DNA from: Aquabacterium sp. NJ1
GTDB lineage: Bacteria > Pseudomonadota > Gammaproteobacteria > Burkholderiales > Burkholderiaceae_C
Assembly (NCBI RefSeq): GCF_000768065.1
Contig: NZ_JRKM01000001.1
Span: 3,702,001 to 3,766,000 of the forward strand
Length of the DNA stretch: 64,000 nt
Direction of reading: 5' to 3'
Shown: positions 55,799-64,000 of the stretch, one piece after another
How the letters are laid out: the number at the start of each line of letters is the position of its first letter
Numbering within the stretch: position 1 is the first letter of the stretch
Position numbers and translations under genes: made by a program
The notes under the pieces: generated by a model
Seen by the model: the letters and a program-made list of their open reading frames with translations, nothing else
Told to the model about the DNA's origin: nothing
Database searches by the model: none

Positions 55799-56557
55799 TC
55801 ACGCGCAAAGTGTCAACTCGAACCCCGCGTCCAGATCTGACGCGATCTTGAGCTTTCCGTCGGCATCTGCACGCATCAGGCGGATTGACACCATCAGGCG
55901 GTTGCAGCTGATTTCGGGGATCAGGCCCAGTGCCGGGTCGATGCGCAGGCGCAGCAGCAGGTAGCTGCGGTTGTCCTTGAGGTTCTGCTGGTACTGGCCG
56001 CAGGGGGCCGCCACCATGTGCGGGTGCCCTGCATCGCGCAGCAGGCCCAGCATCACGTTGAGCGCTTCGGCCAGCGGCGTGAGCGTGCTGACCCATTGCT
56101 GCAGGTCGGCCTGCCGTTTGGCGGCTGGCTCCTGTTGCCAGGCGTAGTAGGAGGGCAGGTCAAACTCGCAGGTGCCACCCGGGATGCTGATGCGGCTGCG
56201 GATGCTCATCAACCAGTCGTTGCTGGACAGCGATTGGCCCGCCTTGCCAGGCAACTGGTTCAGGTTGTTGTAGACGCGGTCGATGCGCGCCAGCACGTCA
56301 TCGAGTGCACTTTCCTGGATGGCCGGGTTGCCGCGGTAGCTTTGAAACTGGAGCTTGTAGCGGTCCAGATCACGCAGCAGGTCGCTTTTGAGATCGGCGC
56401 GCGAGGCGACGTCCATGATCTCGAAGATGGTCGACAAGGCGTAGTGGTGGTCCACCGGGGCCTCGCGCCACATCAGGATGCCCAGGCGGTTGAAGAGGTG
56501 TTCCAACCGTAGCATCGTGCGGATGCTTTCGCCGAAAGGGTATTCGTAGAGGATCAA
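55799..56557 (-). CDS. zapD: Cell division protein ZapD
   Basis: About 252 residues; it bundles FtsZ filaments at the septum. The family N terminus (M)ILYEYPFGESIRTMLRLEHLFNRL aligns with a TTG start at 56557, which has AGGTGG 4 bp upstream. The frame extends to a GTG at 56608 inside coaE, but those residues do not resemble the family. Later conserved parts include DVASRADLKSDLLRDLDRYK and CEFDLPSYYAWQ. Order coaE-zapD-yacG is the usual one. Confidence 0.93.
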   Translation of the reverse strand: MILYEYPFGESIRTMLRLEHLFNRLGILMWREAPVDHHYALSTIFEIMDVASRADLKSDLLRDLDRYKLQFQSYRGNPAIQESALDDVLARIDRVYNNLNQLPGKAGQSLSSNDWLMSIRSRISIPGGTCEFDLPSYYAWQQEPAAKRQADLQQWVSTLTPLAEALNVMLGLLRDAGHPHMVAAPCGQYQQNLKDNRSYLLLRLRIDPALGLIPEISCNRLMVSIRLMRADADGKLKIASDLDAGFELTLCA

Positions 56558-56589
56558 TGCGCCACCTGATGAAAGCCGTTCAAACGCGA

Positions 56590-57225
56590 TCAGACGCCAT
56601 TGTTCCACAGACGCCAGAGCTTCTCGACCTCGGTGCGCAACTCTTGCAGGCTCAAGCCTTCATTGAGGATCACGTGATCGGCCAGCGCCAGCCGCATTTC
56701 GCGCGTGGCCTGCTTGGCCAGCACCTTTTCAACGGCCTCGCGGGGCCAGCCGGATCGGGCCATGACGCGGGTGATCTGGGTCTCGGGTTCGCAGTCCACG
56801 ACCAGGATGCGGTCGACCTTGTCGCGCCAGACGCGGCCTGATTCCGCCAGCAAAGGCACGTCATAGACGATGTGCTGGCCGGCTTGGGCCAGGCTGGCGC
56901 GGGCTGCGGCCTGCTGGCCAATCAAGGGGTGCAGGATGCCCTCCAGGCGGGCCATGGCGCCGGGATCGGCAAAGGCCAGTTCGCGCATGCGGGTGCGGTC
57001 CATGGCGCCGGAAGCGTCGATGAATTGCGGGCCGAAGTGTTGGGCAATGGCATCAATGGCGCCGCCGCCGGGTGCGGTCAGCGAGCGCGAGATGGCGTCC
57101 ATGTCGACCAGGTGGGCACCCAGGCCCACCAGCATCTGGCTGACCGTGGATTTGCCGCTGCCAATGCCGCCGGTCAGGCCAATGGTCAGGCGCTGCGGCG
57201 CTTGGGTCAGGCCCAGCCCAGCCAT
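56590..57225 (-). CDS. coaE: Dephospho-CoA kinase CoaE
   Basis: A 211-residue kinase catalysing the last step of CoA synthesis. P-loop [26 protein letters not shown], the [11 protein letters not shown] lid region and DHVILNEG near the C terminus are diagnostic. The ATG at 57225 ([20 protein letters not shown]) overlaps the pilD stop by 19 bp; a longer frame in this register is only pilD shadow. Confidence 0.96.
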   Translation of the reverse strand: MAGLGLTQAPQRLTIGLTGGIGSGKSTVSQMLVGLGAHLVDMDAISRSLTAPGGGAIDAIAQHFGPQFIDASGAMDRTRMRELAFADPGAMARLEGILHPLIGQQAAARASLAQAGQHIVYDVPLLAESGRVWRDKVDRILVVDCEPETQITRVMARSGWPREAVEKVLAKQATREMRLALADHVILNEGLSLQELRTEVEKLWRLWNNGV

Positions 57226-58085
57226 TGCAGGACACGCTGGGAGCCCGCCATGGTCACGACCAGGCCGGCGCCGGCCAGAAAGGGGCCGTACGGGACATAG
57301 ACGCCTTCGCGCAATTGCCCGCTCACCTTCATGCCGATGCCGATGATGGCGCCGATGACCGATGAGGCCAGCACGATGGGCAGGATCATGGGCCAGCCGA
57401 GCCAGGCGCCCAGTGCAGCCAGCAGTTTGAAGTCCCCGTAGCCCATGCCTTCCTTGCCGGTGGTCAGCTTGAACAGCCAGTAGACCGACCACAAGGCGAG
57501 GTAGCCCGCCACGGCGCCCCACAAGGCGTCCTTGAGTGGCAGGTTCCAGCCCAGCCCGGCGGCGACCAGGCCGGCCCACATCAGGGGCAGGGTGAGGTCA
57601 TCGGGCAGCAGGGTGGTGTCCCAGTCAATGAGGGCGGCAGCCACGAGCACGGCCACGAAGCCGCACCACAGCAGGGTGGTGGGCTGGGGCCCGAAGCGCC
57701 AGCTGCAGGCGGCAAACAGGGCGGCGGTGGCCAGCTCAACCAGGGGGTAGCGAACGGAGATGGCGGTGCCGCAGGCAGAGCACTTGCCGCGCAGCACGAG
57801 CCAGCTCACCAGGGGGATGTTTTCGTACCAGCGGATCTGGTGGCCGCATTTGGGGCAGCGCGACGCGGGCTTGGACAGTGTCAGCGCTTCGGAGGGCTGA
57901 CTGCCTGGCGCTGGCTCGGGCAGTTCGAGCATGGCGCGGGCATCGGTCTGCCATTGACGCTCGAGCATCAGCGGCATGCGATGGATGACCACGTTGAGGA
58001 AGCTGCCCACGCACAGGCCCAGCACAGCCAGGCCCCAGGGCGTCAGCACGATGTCGGTGAGAACCGGCAGCAGGTTGTCAGGCAT
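57207..58085 (-). CDS. pilD: Prepilin peptidase / N-methyltransferase PilD
   Basis: A 292-residue polytopic membrane enzyme that cleaves and N-methylates type IV prepilins and pseudopilins. The zinc-binding loop has [15 protein letters not shown] and [10 protein letters not shown] (two CxxC pairs). The catalytic aspartates are in [13 protein letters not shown] and [10 protein letters not shown]. It is third in pilB-pilC-pilD. Confidence 0.97.
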   Translation of the reverse strand: MPDNLLPVLTDIVLTPWGLAVLGLCVGSFLNVVIHRMPLMLERQWQTDARAMLELPEPAPGSQPSEALTLSKPASRCPKCGHQIRWYENIPLVSWLVLRGKCSACGTAISVRYPLVELATAALFAACSWRFGPQPTTLLWCGFVAVLVAAALIDWDTTLLPDDLTLPLMWAGLVAAGLGWNLPLKDALWGAVAGYLALWSVYWLFKLTTGKEGMGYGDFKLLAALGAWLGWPMILPIVLASSVIGAIIGIGMKVSGQLREGVYVPYGPFLAGAGLVVTMAGSQRVLQWLGWA

Positions 58086-58109
58086 GAATACAGCTTGCTT
58101 GGGCGCGGA

Positions 58110-59327
58110 TCACACAACCTGGCCGAGCTTGAAGATGGGCAGGTACATGGACACCACGATGCCGCCGATGATGGTGCCCAGGATCACGATGATGAAGGGC
58201 TCCATCAGGCTGGACAGGGCTTTGACCGCCTCGTCAACCTCTTCTTCATAGAAGTCGGCGGCTTTGCCCAGCATCTGGTCGAGCGAGCCGGATTCTTCAC
58301 CAATGGCACCCATCTGCAGAACCATGACCGGAAACAGGTTGGTGGATTGCATGGCCACGGTGAGGCTGGTGCCGGTGGACACGTCTTTCTGGATCTGCTC
58401 GGTGGCTTCAGAGAAAACAGCGTTGCCAGCAGCGCCCCCAACGGAATCCAGTGCTTCCACCAGCGGCACGCCAGCGGCAAACATGGTGGAAAGGGTGCGC
58501 GTCCAGCGTGCGACGGCGGACTTGAAAAGCAGATCGCCAAAAATGGGCATCTTCAACAGGAGGCGGTCCATGCGTTTTTGCATGGCTTCGGAGCGCTTCC
58601 AGGTTTGAAGGAAAAAGTAGATGCCGCCGCCAATGGCGCCAAAAATCGCCCACCAGTATTTGACGAATATCTCTGACATCGCCATCACGAACAGCGTGGG
58701 GGCGGGCAGGTCGGCGCCAAACGAGGTGAACACTTCCTTGAAGGCGGGGATCACGAAAATCATGATGACCGCCACGACCACGAAGGCCACCACCAGCACC
58801 GCGATCGGGTAGGTCAGCGCCGACTTGATTTTCTGTTTGATGGCGATCGTTTTTTCCTGGTAGGTGGCCAGGCGATCCAGCAGGGTTTCCAGAATACCGG
58901 CGGCTTCACCTGCTTCCACCAGGTTGCAGTAGAGCGCATCAAAGTACATCGGGTGCTTGCGGAACGACGCCGACAAGCTGGTGCCGGTTTCAACGTCACC
59001 GCGGATGTCGTTGAGCAGCTTGGTCACCCGCGGGTTGGTCGAGCCACGCGCCACGATGTCGAAGGATTGCAGCAGCGGGACGCCGGCTTTCATCATGGTG
59101 GCCAGCTGGCGCGTGAAAACCGCGATGTCCTTGGCCTTGATCGAGCTGCCACCGCTGACGCGGCGCTTCTTGACCTTTTGCACCAGGATGCCTTGACGGC
59201 GCAGGGTCGCACCGACCATGGCTTCGCCGCCCGCACGCATTTCACCGCGAACGAGCTTGCCGTTGCGGTCCTTGCCTTCCCATTCGTAGACAAATTCTTG
59301 CGGTTTGTTGGCTGCTGCCGTGGCCAT
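58110..59327 (-). CDS. pilC: Type IV pilus inner-membrane platform protein PilC
   Basis: A 405-residue protein with two repeated type II secretion F domains and three membrane helices. Features: FTRQLATMMKAGVPLLQSFDIV, FYCNLVEAGEAAGILE-like LYCNLVEAGEAAGILETLLDRLA, and in the second repeat WTRTLSTMFAAGVPLVEALD and GEESGSLDQMLGKAADFYEEEVD (described by ends). It couples the PilB motor to the pilin. 31 bp separate it from pilB. Confidence 0.96.
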   Translation of the reverse strand: MATAAANKPQEFVYEWEGKDRNGKLVRGEMRAGGEAMVGATLRRQGILVQKVKKRRVSGGSSIKAKDIAVFTRQLATMMKAGVPLLQSFDIVARGSTNPRVTKLLNDIRGDVETGTSLSASFRKHPMYFDALYCNLVEAGEAAGILETLLDRLATYQEKTIAIKQKIKSALTYPIAVLVVAFVVVAVIMIFVIPAFKEVFTSFGADLPAPTLFVMAMSEIFVKYWWAIFGAIGGGIYFFLQTWKRSEAMQKRMDRLLLKMPIFGDLLFKSAVARWTRTLSTMFAAGVPLVEALDSVGGAAGNAVFSEATEQIQKDVSTGTSLTVAMQSTNLFPVMVLQMGAIGEESGSLDQMLGKAADFYEEEVDEAVKALSSLMEPFIIVILGTIIGGIVVSMYLPIFKLGQVV

Positions 59328-59358
59328 GTGTCGGAACTCCGTGACGATGCGTCGCTAC

Positions 59359-61080
59359 TTACTCGTTGGTCACTGCGATGATTTCTTCCAGTGAAGTCAG
59401 GCCTGCCTTGACTTTGACCAGGCCGGACTCGCGCAAGTCTCGCACGCCTTCGCGTTTGGCCTGGGCAGCAATATCCATAGCTGTGCCCTGAGTGAGAATG
59501 ATGCGTTGTATTTCTTCACTGATGGGCATGACTTGGTAAATGCCCAGGCGGCCTTTGTAACCGTTGTTGCAAGAAGAGCAACCGATTGCTTTATATGGTT
59601 TCCAGCGACCGTCCAGGTCTTCTTCCTTGAAGCCGGCGCGCAGCAGGGCCTCGCGGGGGTAGTCGGCCGGGGCTTTGCAGTTTTCGCACAAACGGCGGGC
59701 CAGGCGCTGGGCCGTGATCAGGATGACGCTGGAGGCGATGTTGAACGGGGCCACCCCCATGTTCATCATCCGGGTCAGGGTGGTGGGCGCGTCATTGGTG
59801 TGCAGCGTGGACATCACCATGTGGCCGGTCTGGGCGGCCTTGATGGCGATGTCAGCGGTTTCCAGGTCACGGATTTCACCCACCATGATCACGTCAGGAT
59901 CCTGGCGCAGGAAGGCTTTCAGCGCCGTGGCGAAGTTCATGCCCGCCTTGTCGTTGACGTTGACCTGGTTGATGCCGGGCAGGTTGATTTCAGCCGGGTC
60001 TTCAACCGTGGAAATGTTCACGCCTGGCTGGTTGAGGATGTTCAGGCAGGTATACAGCGACACGGTCTTGCCGGAGCCAGTAGGCCCCGTGACCAGCACC
60101 ATGCCGTAGGGGCGCTGGATGCACCTCATCAGGCGTTCTTTTTCTTCGGGCTCATAACCCAGGGCCTCGATGCCCAGTTTGGCGCTGGACGGATCCAGGA
60201 TACGGATCACGATCTTTTCGCCAAACAGGGTGGGCAGGGTGCTGACCCGGAAATCGATGGCCTTGTTGCCGAATTTCAGCTTCATGCGGCCGTCCTGCGG
60301 CACGCGTTTTTCGGCAATATCGAGTTTGGAAATCACCTTGATGCGCGAGGCCAGTTTGTCCTTGATGGCAACCGGCGGCTGGGTGATTTCGCGCAGTTCG
60401 CCGTCAACGCGGAAGCGAACGCGGTAGTTGTATTCGTAAGGCTCGAAGTGCAGGTCGGACGCGCGGGCGTTGATGGCGTCGATCAGCATCTTCTGCAGGA
60501 AACGCACGACCGGGGCGTCTTCGACGTCGGTGGCGCCGGCATCGGCTTCAGGTGCAGGGGACGCGTCGTCGGTGACGTCGAATTCAAAATCAGACGAGGC
60601 CAGGGCCGAAAGCTGATCCTCGGCGGTGGCGGTGATGCCTTCCAGCAGTTTGCTGAGCTTGTCCTGCTCGACGATGACCCATTCCGGTGTGAGCTGCGTG
60701 GCGAACTTGATGCGCTCGATGGCTTCCTGGTCGGTGGGGTCGGCGCCAGCAACGAACAGGCGGTTGCCGCGCTTGGACAGCACCAGCACCTGGTACTGGG
60801 CGGACAGCTTGTTGTCGATGACGCCTTTGGGCAGGCGCTGGACGTCCACGGCGGACAGATCCATGACAGGCACGGCCAAGGCTTTGGACAGGGTGTGGGC
60901 CAGGTCGTCCGCGCCGATGGCGCCGCTGCTGACCAGCATCGTCACGAAGCTGCGCTTTTGCTCGCGTGCGGCGCGGGTGATGGATTCCGCTGCCTTGGCG
61001 TCCAGCTTGCCGGCGTTGACCAGCACGCGTGCGACGCCAGACAGGGATCCTGGTGCTTCAGCCAGTGTCGGGTCAGCCAT
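59359..61080 (-). CDS. pilB: Type IV pilus assembly ATPase PilB
   Basis: A 573-residue hexameric motor. An N-terminal MshEN domain precedes the ATPase: Walker A GPTGSGKTVSLYT, Asp box and Walker B DPDVIMVGEIRDLETADIA, His box TGHMVMSTLHTNDAPTTLTR, and the zinc tetracysteine CENCKAP...GCSSCNNGYKGR. It drives pilus extension. First gene of pilBCD; the 133 bp upstream presumably hold its promoter, but no clear consensus was found. Confidence 0.97.
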   Translation of the reverse strand: MADPTLAEAPGSLSGVARVLVNAGKLDAKAAESITRAAREQKRSFVTMLVSSGAIGADDLAHTLSKALAVPVMDLSAVDVQRLPKGVIDNKLSAQYQVLVLSKRGNRLFVAGADPTDQEAIERIKFATQLTPEWVIVEQDKLSKLLEGITATAEDQLSALASSDFEFDVTDDASPAPEADAGATDVEDAPVVRFLQKMLIDAINARASDLHFEPYEYNYRVRFRVDGELREITQPPVAIKDKLASRIKVISKLDIAEKRVPQDGRMKLKFGNKAIDFRVSTLPTLFGEKIVIRILDPSSAKLGIEALGYEPEEKERLMRCIQRPYGMVLVTGPTGSGKTVSLYTCLNILNQPGVNISTVEDPAEINLPGINQVNVNDKAGMNFATALKAFLRQDPDVIMVGEIRDLETADIAIKAAQTGHMVMSTLHTNDAPTTLTRMMNMGVAPFNIASSVILITAQRLARRLCENCKAPADYPREALLRAGFKEEDLDGRWKPYKAIGCSSCNNGYKGRLGIYQVMPISEEIQRIILTQGTAMDIAAQAKREGVRDLRESGLVKVKAGLTSLEEIIAVTNE

Positions 61081-61213
61081 GTAAATTCACTGCAGAAATG
61101 GCAATTCTTGAATATCAAAAGTAAATCATTACCTATTCAAGCGAGCCTGTAAACCGTATTAATGCCCGGATAAGGGCGCAAATTCGGCGTTGAAAAGCAT
61201 GGTTGCGCCGCCG

Positions 61214-62944
61214 TCAATGGGCGGACTGGATGCGAACCATGCCTGCGTAGAGCCCCCCTTGGGCCATGAGTTCCGCATGGGTGCCTTTCTCGGCCACCTT
61301 GCCTTCGGACATGACGTAAATGCAATCGGCGTTGCGGATGGTGCTCAGGCGGTGGGCGATCAGGATCAGGGTCTTGCTGCCGCGCAGGTCTTCGATGGAG
61401 CGCTGCACCACGGCTTCGGATTCGGAGTCCAGCGCGGAAGTGGCTTCGTCGAAGATCCAGACGGCGGCATCCCGGTACAGGGCGCGGGCAATGGCCAGAC
61501 GCTGGCGTTGGCCACCCGAGAGCTTGCTGCCGTTGGTGCCGATGTCGGCGTCCATGCCGCCGGGCATGATCTGAACGTGGGTCCAGAGGTTGGCGGCGCG
61601 CAGGCAGCGCTCGACCTTGTCGCGGTCGACGCCGTTGGGGCTGGCGTAGGCGATGTTCTGGGCGACCGAGCCTTCGAACAGCACGATGTCTTGAGAGACG
61701 ACGGCGAAATGGCGGCGCAGGCTGGCCAGTTTCAGGGTGTCGATGGGGATGTCATCCAGCGTGATCTGGCCGGACTGAGGGTAGGCAAACCGCAGCAGGG
61801 TGCTGACCACGGTGCTCTTGCCGGCGCCGGAAGAACCCACCAGGGCGATGGTCTGGCCGGCCTGGATGTCGAGGTTGAGACCGTCAAGGGCGGGTTGGGT
61901 GGCGCCTTCGTACTGCAGGCGGACGTCGTGGAAGGCGACGTTACCGCTGCAGGCGTCAAGTGTACGCGTGCCGTGGTCTGGCTCCTCCGGTGAATCGAGC
62001 AATTCGAATGCGCCACGCAAAGTAACTAGTGCCCCACTGATCGGTGTGTAGATGTCGGTCAGATGGCGCATGGGCGAAATTGTCATCAGCAGTGCAGTGA
62101 TGAATGAGACGAATTCACCCACGGTAGAGTTACCTTGACTAGCTTGCCAGATGGCTAAGGTGAGGATAATTGACACTCCCACTGCAGCCACTACCTGGGT
62201 CACTGGGGTGACCAAGGCGCTCGCGGACACTTGCTTCATTTTCAGCCAGCGGTGATTTGCAGCTTCGCGATCAAAGCGCTGCAGCTCAAAATCCACGGCG
62301 TCGAAGGTGCGTACTACTCGCCACGCGCGTGCGTTGTCATCTACCGCTGCAACCATCTTCAAGGCCGCTTGGTATTGAGCTTCGCCGACTTTGTTGAGGC
62401 GCTTGCGGATTTTGTTGACGCTGAGCCCAAGAAGGGGCATGGAAATGAACGCAAGTAACGTGAGCTCCAAGTTCAGGTAAAGCAGGTAGCTCACCAGAAA
62501 GAGCAATGTGGATGAGTCTCGGATTAATGAAATGGCTGACGAGCCGATAGCTGTCGCAGCGACCTGAGGGTCATTGATGATCTTGCTGACAGCGACCCCG
62601 GGGCTGACGGATGTGAATAGCTTTGCATCGGCTTTCAATAGGGCTTTCATGAGCTCTCTGCGCAAGTCCAGTACGATTGCGGACGTCGCATAGCTCATGA
62701 CATATGTGCCGGCGAAATTGAACAGCCCTCGCGCCATAAACAGCCCGATGACGACCAAAGGTACGATCCATAGCGGGTACTTGAGCCCCTCTTTGAAGCC
62801 CGAGTCAATCAACTTCTTGAACAGGGCAGGGACGATGGGCTCTACCGCGGAACTTACCAAAAAGAAGACGACTGCTGTAGTCAGCAGCCGCCATTTTGGT
62901 TTCACGTATTGCAGCAGGCGTTGCCGGGTGTCTGTGTAATCCAT
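61214..62944 (-). CDS. msbA: Lipid A export ABC transporter MsbA
   Basis: A 576-residue fused permease-ATPase. Six membrane helices (residues ~20-310) are followed by a nucleotide-binding domain: Walker A ALVGSSGAGKST, Q-loop VSQDIVLFEG, signature KLSGGQRQRLAIARAL, Walker B WIFDEATSALD and H-loop IAHRLSTI. It flips lipid A-core across the inner membrane. The waaC gene lies 26 bp upstream on the same strand, consistent with an LPS operon. Confidence 0.94.
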   Translation of the reverse strand: MDYTDTRQRLLQYVKPKWRLLTTAVVFFLVSSAVEPIVPALFKKLIDSGFKEGLKYPLWIVPLVVIGLFMARGLFNFAGTYVMSYATSAIVLDLRRELMKALLKADAKLFTSVSPGVAVSKIINDPQVAATAIGSSAISLIRDSSTLLFLVSYLLYLNLELTLLAFISMPLLGLSVNKIRKRLNKVGEAQYQAALKMVAAVDDNARAWRVVRTFDAVDFELQRFDREAANHRWLKMKQVSASALVTPVTQVVAAVGVSIILTLAIWQASQGNSTVGEFVSFITALLMTISPMRHLTDIYTPISGALVTLRGAFELLDSPEEPDHGTRTLDACSGNVAFHDVRLQYEGATQPALDGLNLDIQAGQTIALVGSSGAGKSTVVSTLLRFAYPQSGQITLDDIPIDTLKLASLRRHFAVVSQDIVLFEGSVAQNIAYASPNGVDRDKVERCLRAANLWTHVQIMPGGMDADIGTNGSKLSGGQRQRLAIARALYRDAAVWIFDEATSALDSESEAVVQRSIEDLRGSKTLILIAHRLSTIRNADCIYVMSEGKVAEKGTHAELMAQGGLYAGMVRIQSAH

Positions 62945-62970
62945 GTCGGCTTGGTGGGGCTTGTGAGGTG

Positions 62971-63951
62971 TCAGACCAGTCTCCCGATCTTGTTTTGACT
63001 TGCTATGACGCTTTCCAGTGCCTGGAGAACGTCCAGCCTAGCGGGAACGATGCCTTTCCCTCCGAGGCTGATGACCGGGCCGGAGCCCTTGAGTCCCGCC
63101 AATCCAGGCTCATGGTCGCAGTAGATGCCCACAACAGGCCGCCCATGTGCGGCGGCCAAGTGGCTCATGCCGGTGTCCAATCCAACTACGGCTTGCGCCT
63201 TGGACAACGTGTCGGCGACTTGCGCAACGGTCAGGAAAGGTGGAACGACTGCGCCTATCTTTTCAGCCAGGCGTTGAGCAAGGCTGAGTTCATCGGGGCT
63301 GCCCCACATGATGGCGACTTGCCAGCCATGCGATCTCATTCGTGTCCCGATCGCGACCCAGTCATCCTCAGGCCAGAGTTTTTCCGGTCGACTTGCGCAC
63401 GGGATCAGGACCCCGAATGGTGCGTGAGGGCTGGGGGTCCATCCATCTGGCTTGGCGCGCAGGCCGAAGTCGGGGGGGGTGTTTGGCGCGGTGTACCCCA
63501 GTACTTGTGCCGCTAGACGCCTGCATCGGTCAACGGCATGTAGCTCGAGGGAAATGGACGCGCGACGTCGATAAAACAGGGATGCAAGGGGCTCACGAAT
63601 GCTGTGGAAATCATATCCAGCAACGGGGCCACGAGCGAAGCAGGCGAATAGGGCACTCTTGAGTAGCCCTTGCATGTCAATGATCAAGTCGTATGGCTCG
63701 CGAGCCATCTCCATACGCCAGGTGCGGATCGCTGCTCGGGTCTCGGGAGATCGTAGAGACTTACGCCATTTGCGCCACTGCAATGGGATCACCCGATTAA
63801 CAGCTCGATGCTGCAAAGGGATCGAGGCGAAGCTCTTCTCTACAACCCAATCGACCTGGGCGTCAGGCAGCGCATTTGCTATGTCACTGATGGCCGGCAT
63901 GGCGTGCACCACATCGCCCATGGAGCTGGTCTTGACAATAAGGATGCGCAT
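62971..63951 (-). CDS. waaC: LPS heptosyltransferase I WaaC
   Basis: A 326-residue family 9 glycosyltransferase that adds the first heptose to Kdo of the inner core. Motifs: MRILIVKTSSMGDVVHAMPA, DAQVDWVVEKSFASIP, and the donor-binding VVGLDTGMSHLAAAHGRPVVGIY. The ATG at 63951 overlaps the stop of the gene upstream (TGATG). A run of eight C residues encodes part of TPPDFG. Confidence 0.95.
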   Translation of the reverse strand: MRILIVKTSSMGDVVHAMPAISDIANALPDAQVDWVVEKSFASIPLQHRAVNRVIPLQWRKWRKSLRSPETRAAIRTWRMEMAREPYDLIIDMQGLLKSALFACFARGPVAGYDFHSIREPLASLFYRRRASISLELHAVDRCRRLAAQVLGYTAPNTPPDFGLRAKPDGWTPSPHAPFGVLIPCASRPEKLWPEDDWVAIGTRMRSHGWQVAIMWGSPDELSLAQRLAEKIGAVVPPFLTVAQVADTLSKAQAVVGLDTGMSHLAAAHGRPVVGIYCDHEPGLAGLKGSGPVISLGGKGIVPARLDVLQALESVIASQNKIGRLV

Positions 63952-64000
63952 CAACTCTTGCGCTGGGCTGCTTGTTCTGCGACCAGGGCTGGATTGAAGC
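63951..64000 (-). CDS. C-terminal end of an unidentified gene upstream of waaC (partial)
   Basis: Sixteen codons ending FNPALVAEQAAQRKS-stop, with the TGA overlapping the waaC ATG. The overlap indicates a co-translated upstream gene. In related genomes a phosphomannomutase/phosphoglucomutase often sits here, but the fragment is too short to identify. Confidence 0.45.
   Translation of the reverse strand, partial: FNPALVAEQAAQRKS

Overview
The window looks like a chromosomal segment of a GC-rich Burkholderiales bacterium, probably of the Leptothrix/Aquabacterium/Comamonadaceae type. This rests on familiar betaproteobacterial gene neighbourhoods (pilB-pilC-pilD-coaE-zapD-yacG; secA next to an M23 peptidase and a DciA-like gene; msbA-waaC), on a tmRNA encoding the tag ANDESFALAA, and on a kdpFABC operon followed by a TorF/Gcw_chp porin. 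No species is claimed.

Layout. (1) 1-7.7 kb: a high-affinity K+ uptake locus. The 5' part of kdpD and a class I amidotransferase gene run leftwards; an unnamed 31-codon ORF, kdpF, kdpA, kdpB, kdpC and a porin run rightwards. Closely matching 21-bp elements, each built of two TCTTGA repeats 11 bp apart, precede both arms and are good candidates for the KdpE operator. (2) 7.9-18.45 kb: accessory DNA that appears to end an integrated element. It holds an XRE regulator facing a protease-less Lon-like AAA+ ATPase with a zinc-ribbon-like motif, a tiny SMP-like protein, a TPR/ankyrin-type protein, a lipoprotein and a split zinc-ribbon membrane protein, a second XRE regulator with a 20-bp palindrome, and a PAAR / pore-forming-like effector / membrane immunity trio. 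Next come iteron-like repeats with DnaA-box-like motifs, a tyrosine integrase and a 47-bp 3' piece of tRNA-Pro(CGG) lacking its 5' half, which is the likely right attachment site. The intact tRNA should lie left of the window, so the kdp locus may be inside the element. (3) 18.5-24 kb: a PEP-CTERM GDSL esterase, an OafA-type acyltransferase, a catalase-fold exported protein and ChrA. (4) 24.0-25.8 kb: ssrA, a second copy of its 3' end 114 bp upstream of it, and argJ. (5) 25.9-32 kb: a DUF2306 membrane protein, a LytS/LytTR-type two-component pair and a large TRAP permease. (6) 32-42.2 kb: secA; a zinc-type ABC uptake cluster lacking an ATPase gene, with an outer-membrane protein; an M23 peptidase; a DciA-like protein; and a rubredoxin reductase/rubredoxin/rubrerythrin peroxide-defence set. 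(7) 42.5-55.3 kb: a Wzx/Wzy-type polysaccharide cluster (SLBB exporter, Wzz, methyltransferase, four glycosyltransferases, flippase, polymerase, acyltransferase) in which most genes overlap by a few bases, facing a WecA/MraY-family initiating transferase. Its middle is visibly richer in A/T. (8) 55.5-64 kb: core genes for gyrase inhibition, FtsZ bundling, CoA synthesis, type IV pilus assembly, lipid A export and LPS inner core.

The parts most likely to hold undescribed biology are the XRE/AAA+/SMP/ankyrin block with its tandem TATAGT operators, the effector-immunity trio, and the iteron cluster beside the integrase. All functional statements are read from sequence motifs and gene context; no database search was run.
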